Assembly: GCF_012913485.1 (NCBI RefSeq)
Contig: NZ_CP051774.1
Coordinates: forward strand, 2,356,001-2,420,000
Source of the DNA: Luteolibacter luteus
GTDB lineage: Bacteria; Verrucomicrobiota; Verrucomicrobiia; Verrucomicrobiales; Akkermansiaceae
Reading direction: 5' to 3'
Length of the DNA: 64,000 nucleotides
Of this stretch, positions 16,728 through 26,500 are shown in pieces. The first letter of the stretch is position 1; each line of letters begins with the position of its first letter. The position numbers and the translations under genes were made by a program. Under the pieces are notes generated by a model. It was not told the DNA's origin and searched no databases. It was given only the letters and a program-made list of their open reading frames with translations.

Positions 16728-17627
16728 CTAGCCAGCCACCGCACTCGCTCCGGCGCCGTGAAGGCGCGAGGAGATCGCGTCGGCATGGGCGTAGTCGCCC
16801 TCCGCACGAAGGACCGCGCAATAGTTGTCGGCCACCGCTTCAAGGTCGGATGCGTATTCGATGCCAAGAGCCTCGAAGCCGCTGATCGCCTTCTCGAAGT
16901 GGCGGCGTGCCCAAGCGCTGTCTCCCGTGCTAAGCAGGGCCAGCGCGAGGTTGTTGTGCGACTGGGCGGTGTCCGGGTGGATGTCCCCGAAGAGCTTGCG
17001 GCGAGCTTCCAGCGCCATCATGTGCATCTCCCGGGCCTGCTCGTGAAGGCCGGCCGATTGATAGAGAGCCCCGATGTTGTTGGAAACCGCGGCGGTTTCC
17101 TCATGATCCTGACCCAGCTCGCGATGGAGGATTTCCAGTGCGCGCAGGTATTCCGCCTCGGCACCTTCGGTATCACCGGCATTCCGCTTCAACACCGCCA
17201 GGTTGTTGCACATCGCGGCAATATCGAGGTCTGCCGGTGGATCGTTGGTTTCGAAGTAGTGGATTGCCTTCGACCAGAGTTCGGCAGCGCGCTCCGTATT
17301 TCCGAGTTGGTCGTGCACCGAGCCGTAGCCGGCATGCAGGCGACCGAGCTGGAGCAAGCGGTCCGGGCGATTGTCGAGCTGGTCGATGGCCTGCTTGTAA
17401 TCATCCCGGGCTTCTTCAAAGCGGCCGAGCAAACGATAAACGTCACCACGGACCTCCAGCGAGCTGGCGAACTCATCGATGCTCTCGAGGTCGCTGCTGA
17501 GGGTTTGCTGCGCCTTCAGGACGGCAGCGGTGGCGGCGTGGACGGCCTCGTCGAGGTCGCCCGCGGCAACCAGTTCATCGACGCGGCTGCGCAGAATGTG
17601 AATGAGTGTGGTGGTAGGTGAGTCCAT
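16728..17627 (-). CDS. Tetratricopeptide repeat protein
   Basis: 299 residues built from TPR units: 'RGDVYRLLGRFEEARDDYKQ', 'HAGYGSVHDQLGNTERAAEL', 'CNNLAVLKRNAGDTEGAEAE', 'SNNIGALYQSAGLHEQAREM', 'HNNLALALLSTGDSAWARRH'. The pattern is that of kinesin-light-chain-like TPRs. No signal peptide is visible, so it is a cytosolic scaffold. It starts 10 nt after recO ends and is probably transcribed with it, although TTGCAG-N16-TTTAAA inside the end of recO could act as a separate promoter. Partner unknown. Confidence 0.85.
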   Translation of the reverse strand: MDSPTTTLIHILRSRVDELVAAGDLDEAVHAATAAVLKAQQTLSSDLESIDEFASSLEVRGDVYRLLGRFEEARDDYKQAIDQLDNRPDRLLQLGRLHAGYGSVHDQLGNTERAAELWSKAIHYFETNDPPADLDIAAMCNNLAVLKRNAGDTEGAEAEYLRALEILHRELGQDHEETAAVSNNIGALYQSAGLHEQAREMHMMALEARRKLFGDIHPDTAQSHNNLALALLSTGDSAWARRHFEKAISGFEALGIEYASDLEAVADNYCAVLRAEGDYAHADAISSRLHGAGASAVAG

Positions 17628-17636
17628 GGCTTGTAT

Positions 17637-18215
17637 TTACTTTAAATCACCGCTTTGGGTTTCTGCAACGGGGAATTCCGCCGCAGGTGAAAGTCTTTCC
17701 AACAATTGAGCGCGCTGGGGGGGAAGAGAACCGAGGGCATCCCGCAGGGAGGTCGTGGCTTGGCGCCGCTCCTTGGAAATGCCGAGTTTACGCGCCATTT
17801 CCTGCTCGAAATGCTGCATCGCCTTGACCGAAGCACCACGAGTCGAGACGTAATCAAGGGCCCGCCGCAACAGATCGCTCAATTCCGGCTCGGGGTGATC
17901 ACGCTCAACGGCAAGCTCCAACAGGCGGCAGCAATAACCCGACAAAAGCATTGCATTGTAATCACCTCGGATCGATTCCCGGGTGTTCATGACGCTCACT
18001 TCCCGGAGGCTATGGAGTTCGCCGCTGCGAGCCCTTGCCCAGGTTATTTCCGCGTCAAAGAAGAGATCCAGCTTCCCCGCAAAGGGGCTTTTAGGGCTCC
18101 TCGCGCCCTTTGCCACCGTTTTGATCAGACCATGGCCGTCCGTGAACCAGTGGACGATCCAACTGGTATCGGTCAGCTTGGTGAGCCGGATCAGCGTGCC
18201 GTGGCAATGCTCCAT
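17637..18215 (-). CDS. recO: DNA repair protein RecO
   Basis: 192 residues, shorter than the usual 230-250. N-terminal OB fold: 'GTLIRLTKLTDTSWIVHWFT', 'GLIKTVAKGARSPKSPFAGK', 'LDLFFDAEI', 'LHSLREVSVM'. The helical C-terminal domain is present but truncated, without the four-Cys zinc finger of some members. RecO loads RecA with RecR in the RecFOR pathway. No obvious ribosome-binding site precedes the ATG. Confidence 0.86.
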   Translation of the reverse strand: MEHCHGTLIRLTKLTDTSWIVHWFTDGHGLIKTVAKGARSPKSPFAGKLDLFFDAEITWARARSGELHSLREVSVMNTRESIRGDYNAMLLSGYCCRLLELAVERDHPEPELSDLLRRALDYVSTRGASVKAMQHFEQEMARKLGISKERRQATTSLRDALGSLPPQRAQLLERLSPAAEFPVAETQSGDLK

Positions 18216-18354
18216 GCGAGGTTAAAAACCCGGCGACGCCCTATTGGTTTCACCGAATGCCCGCCAACTTGCGCAGAATCGGACACCGCGCAAGTCAACC
18301 CTTCCAAGAAACTTCGCCGAAATTCTCATGCCCGAGCCGCAAAGCTCGGATCCG

Positions 18355-19446
18355 CTAGAATAGCTCGGCTTTCTCTTTCTCTTCGGAAACCGCAACGGGA
18401 GCAGGTGCCGGGGCATCAAAAACGGCCAGTGGCGCGACGAGATTCGCTGGAAGCGGGAACTGTTTCTCATAGATCCCATCCACGATCTCATTCGCCTGCG
18501 CATAGGCATCCCGCATCATCTCCAGCTTCGCATCCAGGTTGTCGATGTAATGCAGCGCAATCGCTTCCGGCGTCCGGGGCAAGGTCGGCGAGCCGAATTG
18601 ATACTCGCCGTGATGGCTTGCGATCAGGTGCAGGAGATGCAGGCGAACGGTCTCGCTCGCAGGCTCGAGCGTCAGCCAGTCTTTGGCCACCGGGCTCTCC
18701 GCGACATCGCGCCACAACTTGTTCACCAATTCGATGCCGAGCGGAATATGGCCCAGCATTTCGCCATGAAGGGTGTAGCCTTGGGCAAAGCCTTTCTCCG
18801 GATATTGGTTTTCCCAAAGCTTCCCACAGTCATGAAAGAGCACACCGGAGATCATCAGGTCCCGGTTCAGCTCCGGATAGATCGAGGAAATGAGATCGGC
18901 GGAGCGCATCATCTGCGCGACGTGCTCGGTGAGGCCGCCTCGGCGCGCGTGGTGATTTTTCCGGGCCGCCGCCGCACGACGGAACCGCGGACCGAAATCC
19001 TTGATGAAGCGATCCGTCAACGCATGCAGTCGCGGATCCACGATCCCGGCGCACAACGTGCAAATGGTTTCCCAATCGCGGCGTTGCTTCTCCATGGTCG
19101 CGGCGTCGCCCGTGAAGAAGGCTTCGAGGGCATCCCCCAAAAGGCGCTCCCACGCGATGTTCGCGGCATTGAGGCCATACTGGTTCTGGGTCCACTCCGC
19201 ATTGAGCCGCAACACCGTGCCGTCAGACATGCCCACGGCGGCCTCGAAAAGCGGTGCGTCGGACCACGCGTTCAGGTTGAAGCTGCCGGTCCCGTCAGAG
19301 AAAGTGATCACCAGATACGGCTTTCCCGCCTTCGTCTGCCGCTGGCTGCGCGACTGGAGTTCGCAATCGACCGCAACCGCCAGGGGTTGCTCGCCCGCTT
19401 GCTCTTTCAGGGAGGAAATCGTCAGGAAATTCACGGCGGGAAGCAT
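18355..19446 (-). CDS. OB-fold/HD-domain 3'-5' exoribonuclease YhaM-like protein
   Basis: 363 residues from ATG 19446 (a GTG at 19470 is an alternative). An N-terminal OB-fold nucleic-acid-binding domain (about 10-110: 'KAGKPYLVITFSDGTGSFNL') precedes an HD domain (about 165-320) with 'GGLTEHVAQMM', the metal-binding 'VLFHDCGKLWE', 'HGEMLGHI' and 'HLIASHHGEYQFGSP'. This is the domain order of YhaM/CBF1, a Mn-dependent 3'-5' exoribonuclease of Gram-positives. RNase activity is inferred by family. The C-terminus is Ala/Pro-rich. Confidence 0.82.
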   Translation of the reverse strand: MLPAVNFLTISSLKEQAGEQPLAVAVDCELQSRSQRQTKAGKPYLVITFSDGTGSFNLNAWSDAPLFEAAVGMSDGTVLRLNAEWTQNQYGLNAANIAWERLLGDALEAFFTGDAATMEKQRRDWETICTLCAGIVDPRLHALTDRFIKDFGPRFRRAAAARKNHHARRGGLTEHVAQMMRSADLISSIYPELNRDLMISGVLFHDCGKLWENQYPEKGFAQGYTLHGEMLGHIPLGIELVNKLWRDVAESPVAKDWLTLEPASETVRLHLLHLIASHHGEYQFGSPTLPRTPEAIALHYIDNLDAKLEMMRDAYAQANEIVDGIYEKQFPLPANLVAPLAVFDAPAPAPVAVSEEKEKAELF

Positions 19447-19502
19447 CCACGGCCCCGCCCCCGGTGTCACGAACGATGCACCGGGACGAGGCCAGCACGC
19501 AC

Positions 19503-19946
19503 CTAACCGATATCCCAGACTTCCGCCGACCTCGACGAAGGCTCGGCCACGGTCGCGGCTTCCTGCGCTTCTTCGAGATGCTTCTCAATGCAGCTGAGGA
19601 TCGTGCCGAATTCCGAAGTCTTGCTCACAAAAGGCAGCCCGCCCGTCAGCGTCTCGCCATCGGATGTATCGGGATTTTCCTCCACCAAGGCGGTGAGCAT
19701 CAGAATAGGCACTGTCTGCAGATCCGGCTCCGCTTTCAACTGCGCTACCACATCACCACCATCCAGGCCCGGCATCACCACGTCGATCACGCAGAGGTCC
19801 GGTTTGAACTCCTTTGCTGCTTTTAAGGCGAGGGCGGAATCATTCACATCCATCACCTCGAAATTCCCCACCTCTTCGAGATTCGCTTTCAGGAGGGCGG
19901 TGAAATCCGGTTCGTCATCCACGATCAAAATCCGGGTGGTATCCAT
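19503..19946 (-). CDS. Single-domain response regulator
   Basis: 147 residues from ATG 19946, with AGGTGG upstream. CheY-like receiver: 'RILIVDDEPDF' supplies the acidic pair, 'LCVIDVVMPGLDGGDVVAQL' the phospho-acceptor Asp, 'VPILMLTAL' the conserved Thr and 'LPFVSKTSEFG' the Lys. It has no output domain, only a short tail. It lies about 90 nt downstream of a histidine kinase in the same direction, so the two probably form a phosphorelay whose output acts through protein contact. Confidence 0.88.
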   Translation of the reverse strand: MDTTRILIVDDEPDFTALLKANLEEVGNFEVMDVNDSALALKAAKEFKPDLCVIDVVMPGLDGGDVVAQLKAEPDLQTVPILMLTALVEENPDTSDGETLTGGLPFVSKTSEFGTILSCIEKHLEEAQEAATVAEPSSRSAEVWDIG

Positions 19947-20036
19947 AGTCCCACCTCTACTCCGGATGGCGACAAATCGCAAGGAATCGCGGGAGCCCGC
20001 GGCGAAGTTTTTTTGATAGAGCGGGACCATTCACCC

Positions 20037-22253
20037 TCACACCTTCAGGGTGATGGAAGCGCGCACTCCGCCTTCCAGACGGTTCTCGATCTCAAGCACC
20101 CCATTGTGGAGCTCGACGATTTTCCGGCACACCGCGAGCCCCAGACCGGTGCCCGTTCCCGTCGGCTTGGTCGTGAAAAACGGATCAAAGATCTTCGAGA
20201 GATTCGTCTCGTCGATGCCTGTCCCGGTATCATCAAGTTCCACGCGGACAACGGGATCCCCTTCCCTCAGATGCCCTGCCGTGCGCACGCCTTCATCCCG
20301 GCGCACACCGGTGATCACTTCGGCATAGGCACGCACCGTCAGCGTCCCCCCTTCCGGCATGGCGTGCATGGCATTGATCATGAGATTGACCAAGACCTGC
20401 TCCATCTTCGTCGAGTCCACGCTCACCTTCGGTAGATCCGGCGAGAGATCCTTCACCAGCTTCACATGGGCTTGTCGCAAGGGATACTCCACCAGCGCTA
20501 GGGAATCGCTGATCACCTCGGAGAGATCCTTCGGCTCCATCGAAAGCTGCCGCGCGGAGGAATAGTCCACCAGCCCCTTCACGATCTTCTTCGCACGGTC
20601 GATCCCGCGCTTCATCCGTTCGATCGTCTCCGTACCCTGCACATCCTCCGCCGGCACGCGGCGGGCCAGCAACTCGATGCCCATCCCGATCATCGCCAGC
20701 GGGTTCTTCACCTCGTGCGCGACCCCTGCCGCAAGTCTCCCCACCGACTCCATCTTCTCCGCCTGGATGAGTTGCTCCTGCGCCCTGCGCAGATCCTCAT
20801 TCGCCTTCACTAGGTCCTCATTGAGGCGGTGCATCGATTGCTCCGCAGCCTTGCGATCCGTGATGTCCGTCGAAATCGAGCCGATCGCCTTGATCTCTCC
20901 GCGCAAGTCGCGCAGCGGGAACTTCATGGACACATAGGTGCGCGGCTCGTTGTCCACATACAGCTCCTCATCCATCTGCAAGGCGTCGCCGCCCTCCGCC
21001 ACCAGCAAGTCATGCTTGCGGAACTTGTCCGCCGCTTCCTTGTCCGCGATCAGCTGGTGATCGGAAAAGCCAAGGATGTCCTTCCGCTGCATCCCGTAGA
21101 GATCTTCGAAGCCGCGGTTCACCATCACATAGCGGCCCTTCAAGTCCTTCATCGAGATTACCGCAGGACTGTTGTCGATCATCTCCTGCATCCGCTGTTC
21201 CGCTTGGATCGCCTTCTCCTGGGCGCGACGCTGTTCTGTGACATCGCGGTCCATGCCCACGATTCCCCACGGCTTTCCATCCACATCATGAAGGAGCACC
21301 TTCGTGGTGACGAAGTAGTGGAGATCACCCTTCCGCAGTTCCAGATGCCACTCGCGGTTCAGCACCGGATCGCCGGTTTCGATCATGCGCATGTCCTCTT
21401 CCTTGCCCGTGCGCACCACCAGTTCCGGAAAGTAATCCGCGGGAGTCTTGCCGATCATCTCCTCCGGGGACTTGGCACCCACCCACTCTGCCATCGCCTT
21501 GTTCACCACCAGGTAGCGGCGGTTCAGATCGCGCGCGAAAATCTTGTCGGGGAAGCCATCGATCAGCGAGCGCAGCATATTCCGCTCCCGCTCGAATTTC
21601 TGCTGGGTGTCCACCAGTTCGCTGACATCGCTCGACATCCCGAAGGTCCCGATGATGTGGCCTTCCCGGTCGCGAAAGGGCATCTTGTTGGTCAGCACCC
21701 AACCCGTCTTCCCATCGGGAAAAATCTCTTTCTCCACCAAGCCGGTGATCGAGACGCCGGACTTCACGATCTGCATCTCGTCTGCCCGCGCCTGATCGGC
21801 ATGCTCGGGACCGAAGAGATCATGGTCGGTCTTCCCGATCAGATCTTCGGGGTGCCCCCGCCCCACCCACGTGGCCATGCTCTGGTTCACCCGCAGGAAG
21901 CGGGACTCCGTATCCTTGAAGTAGATGTTCGCCGGCACGTTCGCCATCAGCATCTCGAAGAAATGCTCCAGCTTGCGGTGCGATTCCCGTCCCTCCTCCA
22001 GCTTCTGTTCCAGATCCCGGTTGATCTCCACCAGACGATCCGATTGAGGCGACTCCCCCGAAATAGGAGCAGCCGAACGCCGGCCCAGCAGTATACCCGC
22101 TGCGAGAAGAATCGCCGCCCCTGCGGCCATCCGTCCGATCGCCGCGGAAGGCCCTGTCATCAACCAGACGGTCCCGCCAAAGATCACCGCAGTAGCTAGC
22201 AGGCTCACAAATCCGGACCAACCCCCAGCCGATAAAGGATGGATTTTCACCAT
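20037..22253 (-). CDS. Membrane histidine kinase with three PAS domains
   Basis: 738 residues. Two N-terminal hydrophobic helices (about 14-56), then three PAS/PAC units (about 88-205, 225-345, 352-470) with near-identical cores such as 'ANIYFKDTESRFLRVNQSMA' and 'KIFARDLNRRYLVVNKAMAE', a HisKA dimer helix with phospho-acceptor His in 'GVAHEVKNPLAMIGMG' (about 508), and a HATPase_c domain (about 600-738; 'NLMINAMHAMP', 'DDTGTGIDETNLSKIFDPFF', 'GTGLGLAVCRKI'). The repeated PAS units suggest internal duplication and cytosolic ligand or redox sensing. The downstream receiver is the likely partner. Confidence 0.93.
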   Translation of the reverse strand: MVKIHPLSAGGWSGFVSLLATAVIFGGTVWLMTGPSAAIGRMAAGAAILLAAGILLGRRSAAPISGESPQSDRLVEINRDLEQKLEEGRESHRKLEHFFEMLMANVPANIYFKDTESRFLRVNQSMATWVGRGHPEDLIGKTDHDLFGPEHADQARADEMQIVKSGVSITGLVEKEIFPDGKTGWVLTNKMPFRDREGHIIGTFGMSSDVSELVDTQQKFERERNMLRSLIDGFPDKIFARDLNRRYLVVNKAMAEWVGAKSPEEMIGKTPADYFPELVVRTGKEEDMRMIETGDPVLNREWHLELRKGDLHYFVTTKVLLHDVDGKPWGIVGMDRDVTEQRRAQEKAIQAEQRMQEMIDNSPAVISMKDLKGRYVMVNRGFEDLYGMQRKDILGFSDHQLIADKEAADKFRKHDLLVAEGGDALQMDEELYVDNEPRTYVSMKFPLRDLRGEIKAIGSISTDITDRKAAEQSMHRLNEDLVKANEDLRRAQEQLIQAEKMESVGRLAAGVAHEVKNPLAMIGMGIELLARRVPAEDVQGTETIERMKRGIDRAKKIVKGLVDYSSARQLSMEPKDLSEVISDSLALVEYPLRQAHVKLVKDLSPDLPKVSVDSTKMEQVLVNLMINAMHAMPEGGTLTVRAYAEVITGVRRDEGVRTAGHLREGDPVVRVELDDTGTGIDETNLSKIFDPFFTTKPTGTGTGLGLAVCRKIVELHNGVLEIENRLEGGVRASITLKV

Positions 22254-22316
22254 CTCTATCAGAACACGAAGTAGGGCCCGTGTAAATGGGCTTCGTCGTT
22301 CCGAGAGCGCCCGGGC

Positions 22317-23138
22317 TCAGCAAAGCCGGACCATGTCCTTCACGAACTGGCCCCACAGGAAAAGGAGACCTCGGAAGGAATACTCGAAATGGCCGTCCCC
22401 GGTCTCCCGGATGATCCCGGCTTCGAGATTGTGCCGGATCTGGCTCTGCATCTCGGTCTCGATCGAATCCTCGATCTCATCGGGATCGGGCATCAAAAGG
22501 GTATCCGGGTCGACATTCGAGCGGCGGAGAAATTCGTGATGATCCTTCAGGATCTGGTGGAAGCAGGCGCGCTCGCAGGGCACGTGATTCCACTTCATCT
22601 GAGGCGGGCACTTCAGGGTCGCGGAGAAGGGAAAATTCGTGGTGCGCCAAATCCGGCCTTTCTTGTCCCGGGAAGTCACGGAGATGAAGGCGAAGGCCAC
22701 TTCTCCCTGTTCGCAGAGGCAGACAGCCCCCACCGCCCGCTCCTCCGGATGCCAGAAAAGCCGGAAGAACTGCTTCATCCCGCCCCACTCCCAGCCGCAA
22801 TCGTCCACGTGGTCGAAGCCTGCATCCTCCATCGCACCCGCAGCCTCCACCGCATTCGGAAAAAAGGACGGATCCGGCACCTCCTTCTGTTTCAGACGGT
22901 TCTCCATCGGCAGCCGCATCCGGCGGATCCGGGTGAGCAGCTCGACCCAAGGCAGGAAAAACCAAAGCGCCACCCCGATCAGGCCCACCCACCAGCAGCC
23001 GCTGCTCAGGTAAAAGAAGGCCATGAAGCTCGCCGCCAGGAAAACCAGCGCGCCCAATTTGCGCACCAAGGCCTTCCTCGCGGAGCGAAGGGCGATGGCG
23101 AGGACAAAAAGTCCGACAACAATAAGGCAGGAACGCAT
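22317..23138 (-). CDS. Membrane protein of unknown function
   Basis: 273 residues from ATG 23138; the frame is open further upstream but lacks a better start. Two or three hydrophobic segments lie in the first 75 residues ('LIVVGLFVLAIAL', 'LGALVFLAASFMAFFYLSSG', 'WVGLIGVALWFFLPWVELL'). The soluble remainder has several Cys and Trp and the motifs 'CGWEWGGMKQFFRLFWHPEE' and 'WRTTNFPFSATLKCPPQM'. I do not recognise a family. TTGACG-N16-TTGGTT ends 19 nt upstream of the start and may be its promoter. Confidence 0.68.
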   Translation of the reverse strand: MRSCLIVVGLFVLAIALRSARKALVRKLGALVFLAASFMAFFYLSSGCWWVGLIGVALWFFLPWVELLTRIRRMRLPMENRLKQKEVPDPSFFPNAVEAAGAMEDAGFDHVDDCGWEWGGMKQFFRLFWHPEERAVGAVCLCEQGEVAFAFISVTSRDKKGRIWRTTNFPFSATLKCPPQMKWNHVPCERACFHQILKDHHEFLRRSNVDPDTLLMPDPDEIEDSIETEMQSQIRHNLEAGIIRETGDGHFEYSFRGLLFLWGQFVKDMVRLC

Positions 23139-23270
23139 GGAATACGAGGAGGGCGGAAACCAAACGCCCCCTGACTCTTCGTCAAGGTGGGAACTCGCAG
23201 GGCGGGTGATTGCCGACTCCCGACTTCTCAGCGCGATCCGCTCCGCTGTCCAGCGATTCGTCACCGGGCC

Positions 23271-23301
23271 AAAAAAGCCGCACCGACGGACCGGTGCGGC
23301 T
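23271..23301 (-). terminator. Second rho-independent terminator after giant protein gene
   Basis: Minus strand: AGCCGCACCG pairs with CGGTGCGGCT around a 5-6 nt loop (23301-23276), followed by a run of T (23276-23271). Confidence 0.85.
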
Positions 23302-23434
23302 CCTCCGGGGAAGGGAGAGGTGGAAAAGCTGGTTTCAACGATGCGCGGCAACGCCGAAAGCCAGCCAACCTCCCGCACAGCGTGAGGGGAAAGCCCAAGC
23401 TCCGCGACCGCGCCGTGGTGACGCTCCGGACAAG

Positions 23435-23470
23435 AAAAAGGGACGACCCCCGCCTCGCGAGGGTCGTCCC
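23435..23470 (-). terminator. First rho-independent terminator after giant protein gene
   Basis: Minus strand: GGGACGACCC (23470-23461) pairs perfectly with GGGTCGTCCC (23449-23440), then TTTTTCTTG. It lies 37 nt after the stop codon. Confidence 0.9.
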
Positions 23471-23506
23471 GAAGTGCCATGGCAGGCTTTCAGGCCAGGG
23501 AATCGA

Positions 23507-26500
23507 TCAGTTCTCCGGATTCAGTCGGAAGAAGCGGGAACCCACATCCAGCGTGATGCGATAGGCAAAGAACATCGCATCGTTGGTGACCGGGCCGTTG
23601 CCGGCATTCGAGCGGGCATCGCCTTGGCTCACCAGCGCTCCGTTACCATCCACCATCATGACGTTGGAGGCTTGGAAGTCGTTGTCGTTTGCCACGAAGA
23701 GGAAGAAGTCGTTCGGCGCTTCGGTGGAAAGATCCGGCACCAACGACATGCCCTCCCACTTTTCATTAATCGTGTTCGAATCCGGAGTTGTATTGTTGGT
23801 GTTGAAACCGAATTTCGCGAGGTCGGCTGGTGCCAGCATGTTCACTACTTCCGCGGAGGCTGCCGCCTTGATCGCGGGATCCAGCACCCCCGCCGGGCTG
23901 ATGGCATTCCCCAGGGCATCGTAGCTGCCAAGGATGTTCGAAGCACCGGAGAAATCCACAAGGCGCACCGACTTCAGAACAGTCGGAGCCGGGGGATTTC
24001 CCGTATTGATACCCGTCCCGAGGCCATTGCCATCCCGCGGCAGCATCAGGAACGCCGAGCCGCCAACGGCCACGATTTCAGACTGGGCCGCCGTGCGGTC
24101 CAGCGCGGAGCCATCGCCATTCGAGTCGAAGCGCGGAAGCTTTACCACATACTCGCCGATCAGCTCGGGCGCCTCGCGCTTCTCGCCGACGATGTCGAAG
24201 ACAAACAGCCGGGTATTGTCGCGCGTCTGCTGCTGGCTGCCATTGGTGTCCTGCACCAGCGCGCTCTGCATCAGGGCGAAGAGGCGGGTGCCATCCGGAG
24301 TGACCGACATGCCTTCCAGGCCCTGGTTGTTGCGGCGACCATTGCTCGGCGCAGCAATCGAATCGAAGTTCAAGCCGCCGGATGAATTGTGCGGACGGGC
24401 CGACTCCGGCAACTGCGTGATACCGGTGATCTTCTTCGCCGCATCGAAGCGTGCGATGTAGGTGCCATACTCGTCCGAGACATAGCCGCTGCCATCGGCG
24501 AAGAGGTAGACTGCTTCCGCATCAAAGCTAAGCAGGCTTTCCTGTGCCCCGCCGGGGCCGTTCGCCGTGGTGACCGTGCCCACCGTTTGGCCGAAGAGCG
24601 AGCTCGTGCCCGTAGGGTTGAAGCCGGTAGTGAATTTCACCGTCGCTCCATCCTGATAGGTGAACTTCGTGGTCGAGTCATAGGTCGGAACGATCTGGCC
24701 CTGTGCGACCGGATCCGTTCCGTAGTATGGCTCGAAGGTGAAGTCCAGCTTGTGAAGGCGGGCCGCATAGTTCGAGAAGATCGTGCCCGAATTGAAGCCG
24801 CGGTCAGGGAGCACGTTGAAGGTGCCGTTGAAGCGGCTGCCATCGAAGCCCCAGCCCGTGATGAAGAGACCGGAGGAAGCACCCATCGTTTCGCCGAAGC
24901 TATCGAGGCTTTCGCCGCTCAATCGGCCGGTGCCGACCAGCCCGTGGTTCACCACCCGGACGCCGCCGAGCGAAGCACCCGCGGCAGCCGTGGTGTTCGG
25001 CGTGCCAAAGGCCGGAGAAGTTCCCGGGGCGGATGGACCGGCACCAAGAACCGTCAGCGTGTAGTCCGTGGCCAAGCCGTTCGCGGCTTGAGCGGAGACG
25101 GTGTAATCAATGCCCGCGATGGCGGCAGTCCAATCCTCGAGGTCCGAGGAAATCTGCAGGACCGAGGCAAGATCGAGCTCACCCGTGAGAAGCCTGGCCT
25201 TCAGTTCAAGACCGGCGCTTCCCGGAACAGAAACCAAGGCGCTGTTCGCGTCGCTGGAGTTGTTCGGGTTCAGATTGAGCAGGAATTCCATCCCGTCGCT
25301 CAGGCCGTCACCATCGCTATCCGTGTCCGGACCGCCGGAAACAAAGCCGTTCACTTCCACCCACAGGGCGAAATCGAGCGGGCCGCTATTCACGATGCGG
25401 CCCGGAGAGCCGATCTCGCTTGCGTCGGTCTTCGCGACAAAGGCGCCGTTCACGCCGGGCAGGCTCAACTTGGATATGAAGGACGCATCAGTCCCAGCCG
25501 CATTGTCAAAGCTGGCGAACGGCGCCGTGTTGTCGGAAACCGCGAAATAAACGCTGGCACGGAGCCGGTCGGTTGGATCGTAGATATTGACCTGGTCGCC
25601 ACCTGTACTGAGACCGATGCTCGAACCGGAGTAATTGCCAACCTGCAGCGAGGAAGGACGATTGGCTCCGAACCAAGTTTGCAGGAAGGTCTCCGTCGTC
25701 GCCGCTGGCGTGGAGGTCTCCATGAAGATCACGGATTCCCCCGGAGCGACTTCGTTCACGCCATTCAGCGGAAGAGCACCGCCCAGCGGGGAAGCCGAGC
25801 TATCATCGACCTTCCAGCCCACGAGGTTGATGGTGCGGGCACCGAGGTTGGTGAGCTCGAACCAGTCAGCCGCGGCAGGGCTATTGCCACTGCCCCAAGC
25901 CGCCACTTCGGAAATGATCAGCTCGCCGGTGCTGCCCGGGGAACCGATCTCGTTCGGGTTGCCGGGAGCCTTGAAGGCACCATAGACACCTTCTTGGCTC
26001 AGAAGTGAAACGGCGGCCGCATCGAGGCCCGCACCATTGTCAAAGCTCGCGAATACCGGACCCGCAGGAGAAGCACCGAAGCTGACATTGGTCTGAGGAG
26101 TGCCGGCGGCGTCATAAAGGTTCACGATGTCTCCACCGGAACCCAGCCCAAGGCCGGAGGCATCCGCGTAGCCGATCTGCAGGTCGGCCGGGGCGACACC
26201 ACCGAACCAAGTGGCGATAAAGGCGGTCTTCTTCGCTTCGATCTCCTCGGCATTGACTTCAAGAAGCACGATCACCGACTCGCCCGGCTTGATCAACGTG
26301 ATCCCGCTGATTGCTCCGCCCGCGGCCGAGGAGTTCGAATTATCGTCCACCCGCCAATTGGTGATATCGATGGCTGAGTTGGTGGTGTTCGTGAGTTCGA
26401 TCCAGTCTTCCGCCACGGCGCTGTTGCCGCTGGACCACGGAGCGATCTCCGAAATGATCACCGGTGGATAGGACAAGGTCTCGGGATCGAGGTCGATCAC

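Larger units (their letters stand above)
23139..23506 (-). other. Intergenic region with two minus-strand terminators
   Basis: 368 nt between the giant secreted protein and the membrane protein. It holds two terminators (listed separately) and the candidate promoter of the membrane-protein gene near 23150-23185; nothing else was recognised. Confidence 0.6.

Noticed and set aside
20829-22199. 456-codon plus-strand frame inside the histidine kinase
   Set aside because: His-rich antisense shadow of the PAS/kinase gene.
24389-26008. 539-codon plus-strand frame inside the giant gene
   Set aside because: Same antisense effect; composition is Arg/Gly-rich with no domain.
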